From the NCBI RefSeq assembly GCF_000219625.1, contig NC_018208.1, forward strand, positions 1,550,001 to 1,614,000: a DNA stretch of 64,000 nt, given 5' to 3'. Position 1 is the stretch's first letter, and the number at the start of each line of letters is the position of its first letter. Below the pieces are notes generated by a model. The model did not search any database and was not told the DNA's origin. It saw only the letters and a list, made by a program, of their open reading frames with translations. The DNA is from Zymoseptoria tritici IPO323 (taxonomy: Eukaryota; Ascomycota; Dothideomycetes; Mycosphaerellales; Mycosphaerellaceae). The translations under genes and the position numbers were made by a program. Of this stretch, positions 45,845-56,521 are shown piece after piece.

Positions 45845-46014
45845 TATTACGGGTAAACAATGTATATACGAGAGTTTAGAGTCTATATTAGATATAGCAA
45901 GTTCGATAAGGAAGTAGCCTAAAACCTCGCGGTAAGCGTAGAAAAGGATATAGGCTACTAAGACAAAGTACGGGGTTACGCTACGTATTATAGAAAGGGC
46001 GCTAGTCCCTTATA
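45845..46014 (-). repeat. Left LTR (3' LTR) of the chromovirus
   Basis: 170 bp, begins TATTACGGGTAAACAA and ends GTCCCTTATA. The terminal TG and CA have been turned into TA by RIP, visible by comparison with the right LTR. Confidence 0.92.
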
Positions 46015-46323
46015 ATACCCCCCTCCTCTCGGTGCGCGGAAAAGTCGTCGGCAACTAATATAAAAGTAGCGGACTATTTACCCTCCTCCTTTAGACCTAC
46101 TATAATCGTCTAATTAGCTAAAATTTACTCCTATTGTCCGCTCTTTTTCTAGTATTATCGTATGTCCGGGCGAAAACTATCGGATCCCGATATAATAAGC
46201 CCGCTACACTTTACCCTATCTCTTTACCTTTCTAGTATTGTCGAGAAAGTAATAATAGACGGAAAATACGCCCTTAGAGCCCGGGGCTACGTATAAATAC
46301 CCTGCCCCCCCCCTCTTTTCTAC

Positions 46324-46395
46324 TACTAGCATTACTAAATCGTTAAGGTAAGTTTTTAACCTAAAGGTTAAGGGTTCGAGTCCTTCGCTTTTATA
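46324..46395 (+). other. tRNA-like remnant in the 3' region of the chromovirus
   Basis: The T-arm-like piece AAGGG-TTCGAGT-CCTTC is clear (one pair lost, consistent with G-to-A change), preceded by a D-arm-like ATCGTTAAGGTA. Acceptor halves TACTAGC and GCTTTTA pair only partly and the anticodon arm folds poorly. It is on the strand opposite to the retroelement, as in the Copia element. Confidence 0.3.
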
Positions 46396-46431
46396 TAGGA
46401 CCCCGGTACTTTTCTAACGGAGTCGTAGATA

Positions 46432-47230
46432 ATGTCCCTTTTCGGTAACAATAACAATCCTTAGAATAATAAACCGGGTCCCGCCCTTACCTTCCCGCTA
46501 GCCGCTAATAACCCGCCGGCGCCCGCCCCTACTCCTCCTTTAGCGGCTCCCGCTTAGAACTAGCCGCGTGCCGTTATCTATTACGAGCTATACGCTAAAA
46601 GCGGAATCGACTACGTCCTACTAGTAGTATAAAATGTATCCCGCCTATTTTCCGCCGGACCCCGCTAATAAACCTAGATAGGCCGATCTCGCGCGTATAG
46701 GAGCTATTACGCTAAGCGTAAGAATTGCGCTAAACTATAAGTTATAACCGGGCTCCGCTCGAAAGTCGCCGCTAACCGCCTAGTCCTTAATTCGCCTATG
46801 TCGCCTACGCCCTTTAGACCCGCGTAGGTACTTAGTAGGTAGCGTAAGTATCGCCGGCCTCCGCTCGAAAACCGTCGGCTAATTAGACTATAGTAATAAT
46901 GCTTATAATAGTTTAGGTACTACTCTTAAGGCTCTCTCTACGTAGGTTCTCTTATTATCTCCGATCGAAAAGCCCTACTAACCGCTCGAAATAGTCCGGT
47001 AGCCTCGGAGATTACTCGTTCTATAGAGGAGGTTGTCGCGTAGTAAGGACAAACGTAAGTACTTCGCCGGTCTCCGTTCGGTATAACCCGCTAACCGCTC
47101 CTTAGTCCTAGTAGCATTCCTACTACTCTCGTATTAGGTAGGCGTCGCTCCTCGTAGATAGCTACTTCCGCTCGTTCTCGGTCGGTTCCCGGTATAGAAT
47201 ATAGTAGTACGATTACTACTCTAAAAAGCA
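46432..47230 (+). pseudogene. Antisense open-frame remnant between pol and 3' LTR of the chromovirus
   Basis: On the strand opposite to gag-pol an ATG at 46432 begins MSLFGNNNNP, then NNKPGPALTFPLAANNPPAP, APTPPLAAPA and RAVIYYELYAKSGIDYVLLV. The frame continues with protein-like content to about 47230, broken only by TAG and TAA codons that RIP could have made from CAG, CAA or TGG. The start is rich in Asn, Gly, Pro and Ala. It lies entirely outside pol, whose stop is near 47290. I do not recognise the product. Confidence 0.45.
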
Positions 47231-47289
47231 ATTTATAAAATAAAAACTCTTACGTAACCTCTCGTTCTCCTCGTATATCCGGTTACTTC

Positions 47290-50200
47290 TTCTCGGTAAC
47301 TACTCTCTTTTTCCTCTTCTTAATATACTTCTCTTTTAGCCTATTATTAACTTTAGTATTTCTAAATTTTTGCTCGAAGTTATCTATAGCGACGGTGTCT
47401 ACTAGGTTATCTAAGGGCTCCTACGTTAGATCGTAGTAGCCGGTCTATTTAACTAGGACCTCCCTTCCCCCTCCTCTATTCTTTAGTACTATCCTTATAT
47501 ATAGTAGTTCTTCTATATCCTATTCCTCGTACGACTTAATTAATACTAGATCCGGCTAGTAATCGTCGGAGACCTAGCCTAGGAGAGGGTCGTCGCTCGC
47601 TAGTCTTAGTAGATCTAAATAGAAGACCGGATAAATATTACCGGGGATCCTAGCTAAACAGATATTTGTTGTTTGTTTGTTTGTTTGTTCCATTTACGTC
47701 CTTTCGGAGTCTAAGACTATATAGGACGGCTTTGCCATAAAGGCAAAGCAGTAGATCTAGTTACAATCAGATTTTTTAGTATTCTTTGACCTTAGGGGAG
47801 ACCCCGTGCCTAAGGCAATGCTAAAGGACTTTAAACAAATGCAAGACAAAGGAAATCGAACGAGTGTCGTTGTCTGTTGTCTGCAGCTAGGGCTGCAGAA
47901 TTTTCGCGCCAAGCTTTTGCAGAATTTTCAGCGGATCCTTCCGCTTCGCACATACGCTGCAAATTCGAATGCAAAAGCAGTGCAAAATGCCGTGCAAAAG
48001 TAGTGCAAAATGCTATGCAAAAAGTAGCTGTCCAACTCGCTGCCTTCTCTTGTCCTTAATACGCCTTTGTGGAACTATATGTCGCTTCCAAACGCATACA
48101 GCTACGCAGGTTGATCGCAGAGTTGTAGATTCCACCGACTGTTCCAGCTCTTTAAAGTGCTTCGGTTCGGATTTTGAGGAGGTGCGCGTATAGGGCAGAG
48201 TGGACTGCTTCTTTCTTCTTCTCGTTCGTAGCGTAGAGGGCTGTTCGTTCGAATCGTGCCGTTGTTCTGTAGCTTGTATTTCGAGGCGGATTTCGAGAAG
48301 GATTTCGGGCGGATTTCGAGAAGGATTTCGGGCGGATTTCGAGAGGTTTTCGAGGAGGTTTCTTCCAGACTGTCTCGGTTTCCCTTCCGAGGAAGGTACT
48401 TACGACGGCCACCGCGTGAAGGTGCAGTCTGTTCGGCCGTCTAGCTAAACAGATAGAAACCGGCGAAAAGACCTTATTAACTATATACTTCGCATTCTTA
48501 TAATCTAGGCTTTCCTTAGGGCGATTAGTACAATAATTCCTTAAATCTAGCTACACCTTATCGCCCTTCTGGTATATTAGCGCCGCGGTACGCTTCCTAT
48601 TAGCGGCCTCCTCCTACTTTTAGGTAGCGTCCGCTATACTTACCTAGCATAGGTCTATAATTCCCTTTATTTTCTCTACGAACTTCGAGGCTCTCTAGGC
48701 TACGGCTAGCGTAGAGGGCTCCTCGCTGTCCGGCTCTAAGGGTACGGGGGATAGGGCTTTGTCCCCCTATTGCTCGTAATCGCGCTCGGTAGCCTATAAT
48801 ATCTTACCTAGTAGTCTAGGAATCTCTCGGCGTACTCCTCCGCTTTTATACTAGGCATCGCCTCTAAAACGACGGACTTACTTAAACGGTCTTTAATAAC
48901 CTATAGGTAACGGTTCCCCTTAGACTTAGGGAGGTCGGTTATAAAATCTATAGAGATCTCCTAGAAGAAGCGATCGGGAACCGGTAGAGGGCGTAGGAGT
49001 CCGTATTTATACTCTCTCTATACCTTATTCCTTCCGTAGTAATCGTAGTTTCTTAAAAACCTCCTAATATGCCGTAACTATAGGGGCTAGTAGAAGTTTC
49101 TCCCTAGTATAAAGGCCGTAGAGTCCCGCCTAGGGTAGCCGTAGACCGGGGAGTTATGTACAGACTAAATAATCTTAGTACGGAGTTTATCGTTTTATAG
49201 AATCTTAGTATCCGCCGACTTATATTCGGCCTCCGACGTAACCGCCGCTCTAGGAACCTATAACCTACCGCGATGCCTTAAGCGGCCCTTCTCGTCGATA
49301 CTATAATCCCTAATCTAGATTTTAACCTTTAGATCCGGTAGAATAGCCCGGGATCCGTCCTTAACAGCGCGGATTACCGTCTAATACTAGGTGTCCTTTT
49401 TCGAAGTCGGACCCTATAGTTTATTTAACTCGCTGTCCTAAAAGGGTCCCGCTATAGCCGCGTCCTTACTATCGGAATTCGGCTCTAAAGCTACTAGCTA
49501 TATTAGTATAGCTTATAGGTAGTAGAGTTAGATAGACGTAGCCGATAGGTTGTTAGCTACTACCTCCCTTTCCCCTCCGGCCGCCGGCTAATCCGGGGCG
49601 AGATTAGGTTCTAGGAACCTCCTAAACCGTAATATCTTATCGTCCTCGCCTAGAGTGTCCTACTCCCTACGAGAAAGTACGTCCGGTATAATCGCTTCGG
49701 TCCCTAGTCGGTATACGAGTTTAAACTAGAACAAAGTAACGGTCTTAAACTATCGAATCTACCTCTTACTTAGCTACCTCTTCGTTATAAAGTACTCTAG
49801 GTTCTTATAGTCCGTCTAAATAGTAAAGGGACTATACGTCTTTAGCTCGGGTACCTAGAATTTTAGGTAGGACACTACCGCTAATATCTCCTTATCGTAA
49901 ATGTCGTAGTTAATCTCGGCCTTATTAAGCTTCTATAAAAAGAAGCCTACTAGCTTTAGGACCCCGTTCGCTTCCTATAGGAGCGCGCCTCTAATCGCGA
50001 ACCCGCTATAATCCGTCTCTAAGAACGTAGGAAGCCCCGGGTCCTAGTATATAAGTACTAGAGCCCTATAATACTTCCCCTTTAACTTCTCGAATGCTTT
50101 CTCCTTAAGCTCTCCCTAGGAGAACGGCGTTCCCTTCCCGGTAAGCGCGGTTAAGGGAGCGGCGATCTTAGAGTAGTTAGGGATAAACATCCTATAGTAG

Positions 50201-52960
50201 TTAGTAAAACCTAGGAACCTTCGAACCTCCTTCTACGTTCGTAGTACCTTCTAGTCTTCTACTACTTAAATCTTCTTAGGGTCGGGTCCTACGCCTTTTC
50301 CGTCGGTATAAACGATAAACCCTAGGTACTTAATAGTCTTCTATACGAAAGCGCACTTTCCTAGGTCTAGGTATAGGCCCCTATCCTAAAGGGCCCGGAG
50401 GACTATACAAACCTTCTAGTAGTAATCCTTAAGCGTACTATCGGAGTAGATAATTATATTATTACTATATACTAATATAAAGTCGTCTAGATATTCCTAT
50501 AACAAATTATTAATAAACCGCTAGAAAGTAGCTAGTACCCCGGACAGACCGAACGGGTATACTAACTACTCGAACAGACTAAATCTAGTACGGAAGGCTG
50601 TCTTATACTCTTCGCCGGCCGCTATACGAATATAATAGAAGGCGGCTATAACGTCGACCTTCGTAAGCTATCGTAAGCCCGTAAGGTTCCTTAAGGTCTC
50701 CGGAACTAATAGGAGTAGGTACCTATTATGCTTCGTTAGGGCGTTTAGCGCTCGATAGTTATAGTAGAAACGTAGTCCCCCTCCTAGTTTACGAGCGAAA
50801 AGTACCGGTGCTATAGCCTCCGAGGAACTTAGCCGGATATATCCCTTTTTTAGTAAGGCATCGATAACTTTTCTTAGGACTAGGAGTTCGTCCTTAGATA
50901 TACCGTATAAGGGGCCCTAAGGTAATCGGGGTAGTAAACTATCGGAATTCGGCCGGAGAGCGATCCTATAGTCTAGATCCCCTCTATAAGGAGCGAGCTT
51001 ATCGGCCTCCCGCGTCCTAAATAGCGGTAGTATATCGTAAAGCTCTAGGGGGAGCCTACTCTTAAGCTACTTATCTATTAGGGGCTCCTTTACTTCTAAG
51101 GATTTCTAGATATCCTAAACCGTCGCTATAGCGAGGGTTATAAACTTCTTAGCATCCTAAAGGGTCTTCTTAACGTCCTCGACTAAAGCTATAGTAGCCG
51201 CTACTAAGCTACCGGAGTCCTTAATCCCCTCGTAGTTCCTCCCTTCTTCTACCTATTTATTAGCGACACTATAGTAGAACCGGTGTTCCTCTAGTGTAGT
51301 CCGGATCCTATTATGCGCCTTCTAGGGGTTCCTAAGGATTAGAGGGAAGGCTAAGTTAGGTACGACGTAAGCATATACTAACTAGGTATATCCGCTTACT
51401 CCTATCCGGAACGCGACGACTCCCTTAATCTACAAGTTACGTATAGACGTAGTAGCGCCCTTAACGCCTCTCTTCTTATCGCTAACTAAGCTAAGCCCGA
51501 GGCCTTTAGCTAGGTCTCCGTTAATAGTAGTGTAGTATTAATATCCTTCGTCGATTAGGGCGAAGGTCCCGAAGGTTTCTTCTAGGACTACGTCGCTATA
51601 GATTAGGGTACCGTTTATCTTACTCTTAAACGCCTCCTAGCCTACTATTATTACTACGGCTACACCGTCTCCTACCCTAGTACTTCGGGAAGGAGTTAGT
51701 CTTTTCCCGTCTCTACGGAATCCGACTCCTCTTTATTATCCTCTAGAACCGGTCCCGCGCGGACCGCGTTTATTCTAGCGGGTAGCGTTACTACGGCGTA
51801 GGGACATTCGCGTATACGGTGTCCGTCCGCTCTATAGCGGAAGTAGAGTCTCTTCTATCGGCGTCGCTCTCTTTCTACGTCGTCGACCTACTTTACTCTC
51901 TACTTCCCTCTAGCGTAACTATTCCTACTTCCTTAGCTTCTTAAGCGATTCCCGCTCGTCTAGGCCGGGGTTATAATAGTATCTCTATCGGCGTCTACCT
52001 ATACTCTCGAGGTGCTCCTACCCTAAGGGCGCGCGGTTACTAGTATAGAAGAAACGGTGTCCTTGTTCTTCTCTTTCTACTTTTTATTAGTAGCCTTAAA
52101 CTAGTTAGTAGCCTCTAGATTAGTTATTACCCGCTCGACCTCCTCCGTATAATTATTATAGTCCTTAATGTTTGCGATAGAGGTAGTATATGTCTTTACG
52201 GGGTTCGAAAAGGTATATTTTAGGTATCTAATCTAGACCTCGTCTTTCTAGCTCGCTCCGCCGGTACTAAGTAGGAGATCGTTAAATCTTAGCTAGTAGT
52301 CGTACTATAGCTAACTAAGTTTATACCGGAGGTTTATAAGCTCTTCTAGTACGTTTAAGGCCTCTCTACTATCGCCGAAGACCTCTTCGAGTCGCGTAAA
52401 GAAAGCCTCGGGGTCCCGTACTTCGTTCGCTCCTCCCGACTCCTAGAAATAACGTATACGAGATCTCTCCTTATAAGGAAGGGTGTCGTAGATAGCGTCC
52501 TAGTAGTACGGGTCGGGGAGCGTTAGTTTAAGGCCGGCACGTACTCGAAAGGAGCTTCTTAGCCGTAGTAGATAGTCTCGGAAAGTACTCGACTTCCCGT
52601 CCTAGGCTACCGGCTTCTAACCCTTAGGGCCCGAGGGTTTTAAGTCGTCGCCCGCGGCCGGTCGACTAGAGATCGCCTAAGTTAGTACTCGAATTAGGTC
52701 GTTTATAGAAGGGGCCGCTAGATCTACTAGGGCTCCTCTAGTCTCGGCTACCGGCTACGGTACATTCCGCTCGGCTTCCGCCCGATCGATAGCGTTCCGC
52801 TAATGTTCTAGCTCTACCTATATTATATATTAACGTATATATAGTTACTAAAGGAACGTTTATAGATCGGGTATACTTAGCTCCTCCGGATTAACGTTAC
52901 CGGATCCCGAAGGATTTACGCCGTTATCTATTATGTCGCTTATAGAAGGAGTTATATCGA
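47290..52960 (-). pseudogene. Chromovirus gag-pol remnant with chromodomain
   Basis: Stops pervade all frames, but family landmarks survive in order on the minus strand. The knuckle reads YFRYRADGHRIREC, its first two Cys changed to Tyr. The reverse-transcriptase core is EYLDDFILVYS. An integrase zinc-binding region has RRFLRNYDYYGRNK, its two Cys also read as Tyr. The chromodomain reads VLVK-TGYYDLT-EPLDNL, in which the two missing positions are TAG where Trp is conserved. A Lys/Arg-rich tail ends at a stop near 47290. Every loss is a C-to-T or G-to-A change, as RIP produces. Chromodomains direct such elements to heterochromatin. Confidence 0.85.
47665..48440 (-). mobile_element. SINE-like non-LTR retroelement, copy B (776 bp)
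   Basis: Opposite orientation to copy A, inserted in the chromovirus, with the 15-bp target duplication CTAGCTAAACAGATA (47650-47664 and 48441-48455). The tail reads TTTGTTGTTTGTTTG on the plus strand. The 3' hairpin (47729-47749) is GCTTTGCC-NNNNN-GGCAAAGC on the element strand; where copy A has a C-G pair this copy has T-A, so the stem is kept by compensating changes. The 5' part contains a short tandem repeat with period 22 (48290-48350). It is not RIP-mutated. Confidence 0.85.
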
Positions 52961-52975
52961 GTAGATCGAACTTAA

Positions 52976-53145
52976 TGTTACGGGTAAACAATATATATAC
53001 GAGAGTTTAGAGTCTATATTAGATATAGCAAGTTCGATAAGGAAGTAGCCTAAAACCTCGCGGTAAGCGTAGAAAAGGATGTAGGCTACTAAGATAAAGT
53101 ACGGGGTTACGCTACGTATTATAGAAAGGGCGCTAGTCCCTTACA
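52976..53145 (-). repeat. Right LTR (5' LTR) of the chromovirus
   Basis: 170 bp, begins TGTTACGGGTAAACAA and ends GTCCCTTACA. It differs from the left LTR at about five sites, all transitions, in both directions. Confidence 0.92.
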
Positions 53146-54970
53146 TTACCTAATAGGTTATATCTTAGGTAGATCTAAGTAGAGATCTCGGTAGATCGGT
53201 ATCTTACTAAACTCGTCCTTCCGGTCGATTATTTCTTATATCTACGGATACGTAACGTCGAGGTCGATACTATACGGCTCGGTACCCTTTAGCTCTAGAT
53301 AGTCGTAGAGGATGTTCGGTATACTATTAATATACTTAGGGATCTTAGGGTACTTACGAATGCGGTAGCGATTATAAGTAAGGACGAATATCTATACGGT
53401 ATATCGGATAATAGGTAGGTAGATAGCGAGGAACGCTATACGGTTAGCCTTTTAATCCTCGTTATATAGACGCTTATTACGGAGCTTAATAAAGAAGTTA
53501 CGCTATCTATTAAACGCCGCTATTACTCTAAGACCCTAGAAACGTTTAATAGTATTATTGCCCTTACTAGTTATATACTAGAAGCCCTTATTAAAGCGGA
53601 GTTAGTACCCTTCTTAATACTCGCGGAAGTATAGATAAGCGTTAGCTATTATCGGAGTTTCTACGCTATAGTTAGTACGTATAATCTATATATTAAGGTT
53701 AGCGATAGCGTCGAGAGATGCACTAAGAAGTATACTAAGATCGTAGCTTACCTACGGCGTCTTCCTAAGGGATTCGACTATACCGAGATACTAATAGAAT
53801 ACCGAGAACTTCGTCTTAGCTATAGTGCCGACGTACGCCTATATAATCTTACGTAAATATACGTTAATATAGTAGTAGAACTATATACTAAACAGCTCTA
53901 GCTTATAGTATATATCTATAGACTATATATAATCCGGGCCCTTAGCCTTTAGAAGGTAAGAGCGGACCTTAACTCTCTTACTAATACGACGTACTTGAAC
54001 GGCGCCGAGTTTATTTAGTAGGCGATACTATAGATCCGGTTCCTATATATACGGATTAGCACCGAGAGCTTTACTAGGAGCCCGAGATCGCGAACCTTCT
54101 AATTAGTCTAAACTCCTTCTATATCTCCCTTACGAGACTACGGTATCCGTAATCTTCTAGCGCTCTACCCTTAATAACTCCGACTAATACGCTCTTAATA
54201 ATCTTATTATATATCGGCTAATTATCCTTAGGGATCCTATAGTAGAAACCTATACTCTTCCTTAATTAAACGAACTACTACTTCGAGAGCTTAAACCTAT
54301 CTAGCTATAGGATCTTATAGTATATATTATCCTTCTTATCCGTTTCCTAGAATAGGTACTTAACCCTCGTACGTAGGCGCTCCTTATTATTCTTACCGAG
54401 ATTAGGCCTCCGAGGCCTTATTATAATACGGTAAGTTACTAGTTGTCGCCTTAAAGTTCTAAGGGATATATCTACCTACTTTTACTCTCTTAGCTATACT
54501 CTTATAGCCTCGTAGCTTAGTCCTAAGACGTATAGTAGGACTTTAATCTCCTCGCGAAGGTAGTCGTAATTAGGCCGTAGACGTAGTATAGCGGTAGGAT
54601 TACGCTAAGATTACCGGCGAGCGCTAAGGGCGTATATTCGTATATTCGTAGAGGCGTATATTCGTAATAAGGGCGATAGCGTAAGGGCGATAGCGTAAGG
54701 GTAACGGATTCTATAGTAGACGACTCCTTAGCGATAGCGACGACGAGCATAATAACGGTATTACTAGTAGTAGCGTATATATTAATTAAGGGCTATATAT
54801 AGCTAGATCATTAAAGGTCTAAACATCTAATTCGCAAAATAGAGGTAGTGGCAGTAACTCACGAATGGTGCGCCATCACGGGAGAGTCCCGCAGTAGTTA
54901 GCTGCTATAAAGCACTTCCATTTACGGTTTAACGCCGGGCGCTGCCAACATCGGGGCATTTCAACTTGCC

Positions 54971-55733
54971 CCTTGCACACGTTACTCCAGCTCTCGACAA
55001 GGTGTGTAGGGCGGCTATGCAGCTAGGCCAGGCGTAGCGACTTGCTGTGTGAGAGCATTCTTATGCCTCGAGTGGCGCATTCGCTTAAACATCGGCCATC
55101 GACCTCAGGTCGGGTCCGCCAGCATGTACGGTCTGAAGAGTCCGTTGTTCTAGTATCCAAAGTCGACATCATGGTCTAGTCAAGACGTGTGTTGTTCAGC
55201 TTACTAGCAAAGAGTCGATTGAGGTCCATACACACGCCCACGGGGGTGATAGGTGCAGTTTTCCACGAATGACAAAGGCTGTGGGAAACCTCAAGAATGT
55301 ACGCTGAAACATGTCCTACCGAACAGCTGCAAGGTCGAGAAGGAACCGTAGTTCTTTCCTGTAGAACTCTTGGTCCATGCGGTGAGACAACGCCAGAGAT
55401 CTCGGCATAATCATGGCAGATTTGGTAAATTGTCTAGGTAGAGGCAGTCTAGATTCGTCTGGCGTACTTTTGAACTGACCCCGAACTTCAAGCCGGACAC
55501 CAAGGGACGGATGTAGATGCAGTCGAACGCTGGGGAACATGGCGGATGTGTAACCCGCAGAGTACATATGTCCCCATTTCGCCATCACCTTTCAGATGGT
55601 GCCATTCTCAACACCCCATTGCCCACGACAGAACAACCCAACTTTTCCGACATCGTTTCAACACTCTCCATCCTGTTCCAACGCTCTCGACACCGCCTCA
55701 GCACTCCCTATACCGTACCGCGCCTCGAACAAG
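54971..55733. other. Intergenic, right flank of the transposon block
   Basis: Composition returns to normal from about 54830, inside the right end of the outer element. No gene is seen before 55734. The last 170 bases are C-rich with CAACACTC-type runs, a likely leader of the next gene. Confidence 0.45.
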
Positions 55734-56196
55734 ATGAAGCTCCACATCATCGGCACGGCTCTTGGCCTTCTTGCACCACTCGCTCAGGGATGGGTAACGC
55801 ACACGCACATCTGCGCCAACTCGAATGTGATATTCTACTCGGCAGCCGACTGTTACAATGCGGGCCTGCTTGGTATCTGCGTAAGTACCCTCTCCGCCGG
55901 GCCACGTCGTCTCGTCTCCGCTTCCCTGTATACTAACTTGGCCATAGGCTATTGGCAAACCAACGGAGGCGGACGTCGCTTGTTATGACTACCCGAACTA
56001 TGAGTACCCGGCCTTCCCCAACGAGTATCATTTCCATGGCTGGTCGGACAGCGGCGTCGAATGCTACGTGCCAGGTTTCGACAAGAAAGTGGGAACTGGT
56101 CATATCGCTTGCGTTTTCGAACCTGACGACGCGCGAAGCGTTCGGAACTTGGCGAGAGAGAGCAGTGATGGGCCTTCTGTGGCCTCGCAGACGTGA
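55734..56196 (+). CDS. Small secreted cysteine-containing protein, candidate effector
   Basis: Two exons (55734-55880 and 55948-56196) encode 131 residues. The 67-nt intron is textbook: GTAAGT donor, TACTAAC branch site, ATAG acceptor, phase 0. A signal peptide (MKLHIIGTALGLLAPLAQG) is followed by a mature chain of about 112 residues with six cysteines (27, 40, 49, 61, 88, 104), enough for three disulfides. It is rich in Tyr, Pro and Asp (YDYPNYEYPAFPNEYHFHGW). I do not recognise a family. Size, secretion, Cys content and position 0.8 kb from a transposon block are typical of effector genes of plant-associated fungi; that role is inference. Confidence 0.85.
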
Positions 56197-56521
56197 GAAG
56201 ACTCGCAAAGCAATTTTCGACCAGATCTTTTTGCAACGGGGAAGTTGCAGAGACCGGTCACTTGGAGACAGCCTTTAGGTGTTTCTCGAGCACTTTGTAG
56301 GCTATAAATGTAGCTCGACTTGGAAACCTGAACCAAGCTTTCATGTAAACAGCAGTCCTTCGGATCTCGGAGAAGTGTTGTCCGATACTTCCGCATTGAG
56401 ATCATCCTGGAAGCTGTCAATGCAGGGCGTTGCAGACGACGGCACCCGATGCCCCTCGTGGGCTGGGATGACTATACTGCCGTCGTGACTTGTGCTCCTT
56501 CAATACTCAATCATGTATCGT
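56197..56521. other. Short intergenic stretch between convergent genes
   Basis: 325 bp between the stop codons of two convergent genes; presumably both 3' ends. Nothing else seen. Confidence 0.45.

Larger units (their letters stand above)
45845..53145 (-). mobile_element. Ty3/Gypsy chromovirus, complete but RIP-degraded
   Basis: 7,301 bp, with 170-bp LTRs and the 5-bp target duplication TTACC (45840-45844 and 53146-53150). It reads on the minus strand: the purine tract GAGGAGGGGGG lies just inside the left LTR. From right to left are a gag CCHC knuckle remnant (about 51820), reverse transcriptase YLDDFILVYS (about 50480), integrase zinc-domain remnants (about 49050) and a chromodomain (about 47400). 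Reverse transcriptase before integrase, plus the chromodomain, identifies a chromovirus. A SINE-like copy (47665-48440) is inserted between integrase and chromodomain. Confidence 0.93.
41101..54970. mobile_element. Outer RIP-degraded element with inverted terminal repeats, hosting nested insertions
   Basis: The core GCCCCGATGTT followed by GCAGCGCC occurs at the left end (from 41114) and, inverted, at the right end (54940-54957). The similarity extends outward for about 12 bases (AAGT near both outer edges). Between them, apart from the nested insertions, the DNA is strongly depleted in CA and TG. Subtracting the Gypsy element and one SINE-like copy leaves about 5.8 kb for the host element. 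Frames with protein-like content but many TAG/TAA stops exist on both strands: plus 41700-42540 with a Lys/Leu coiled-coil-like segment, minus 44100-45700, and plus 53460-53900. I could not identify a transposase, nor an exact target duplication, so the element class is open. Confidence 0.5.

Noticed and set aside
47806..48193. Short frames inside SINE-like copy B
   Set aside because: They are not conserved in copy A and contain the sequence-level repeat GCAAAA; not coding.
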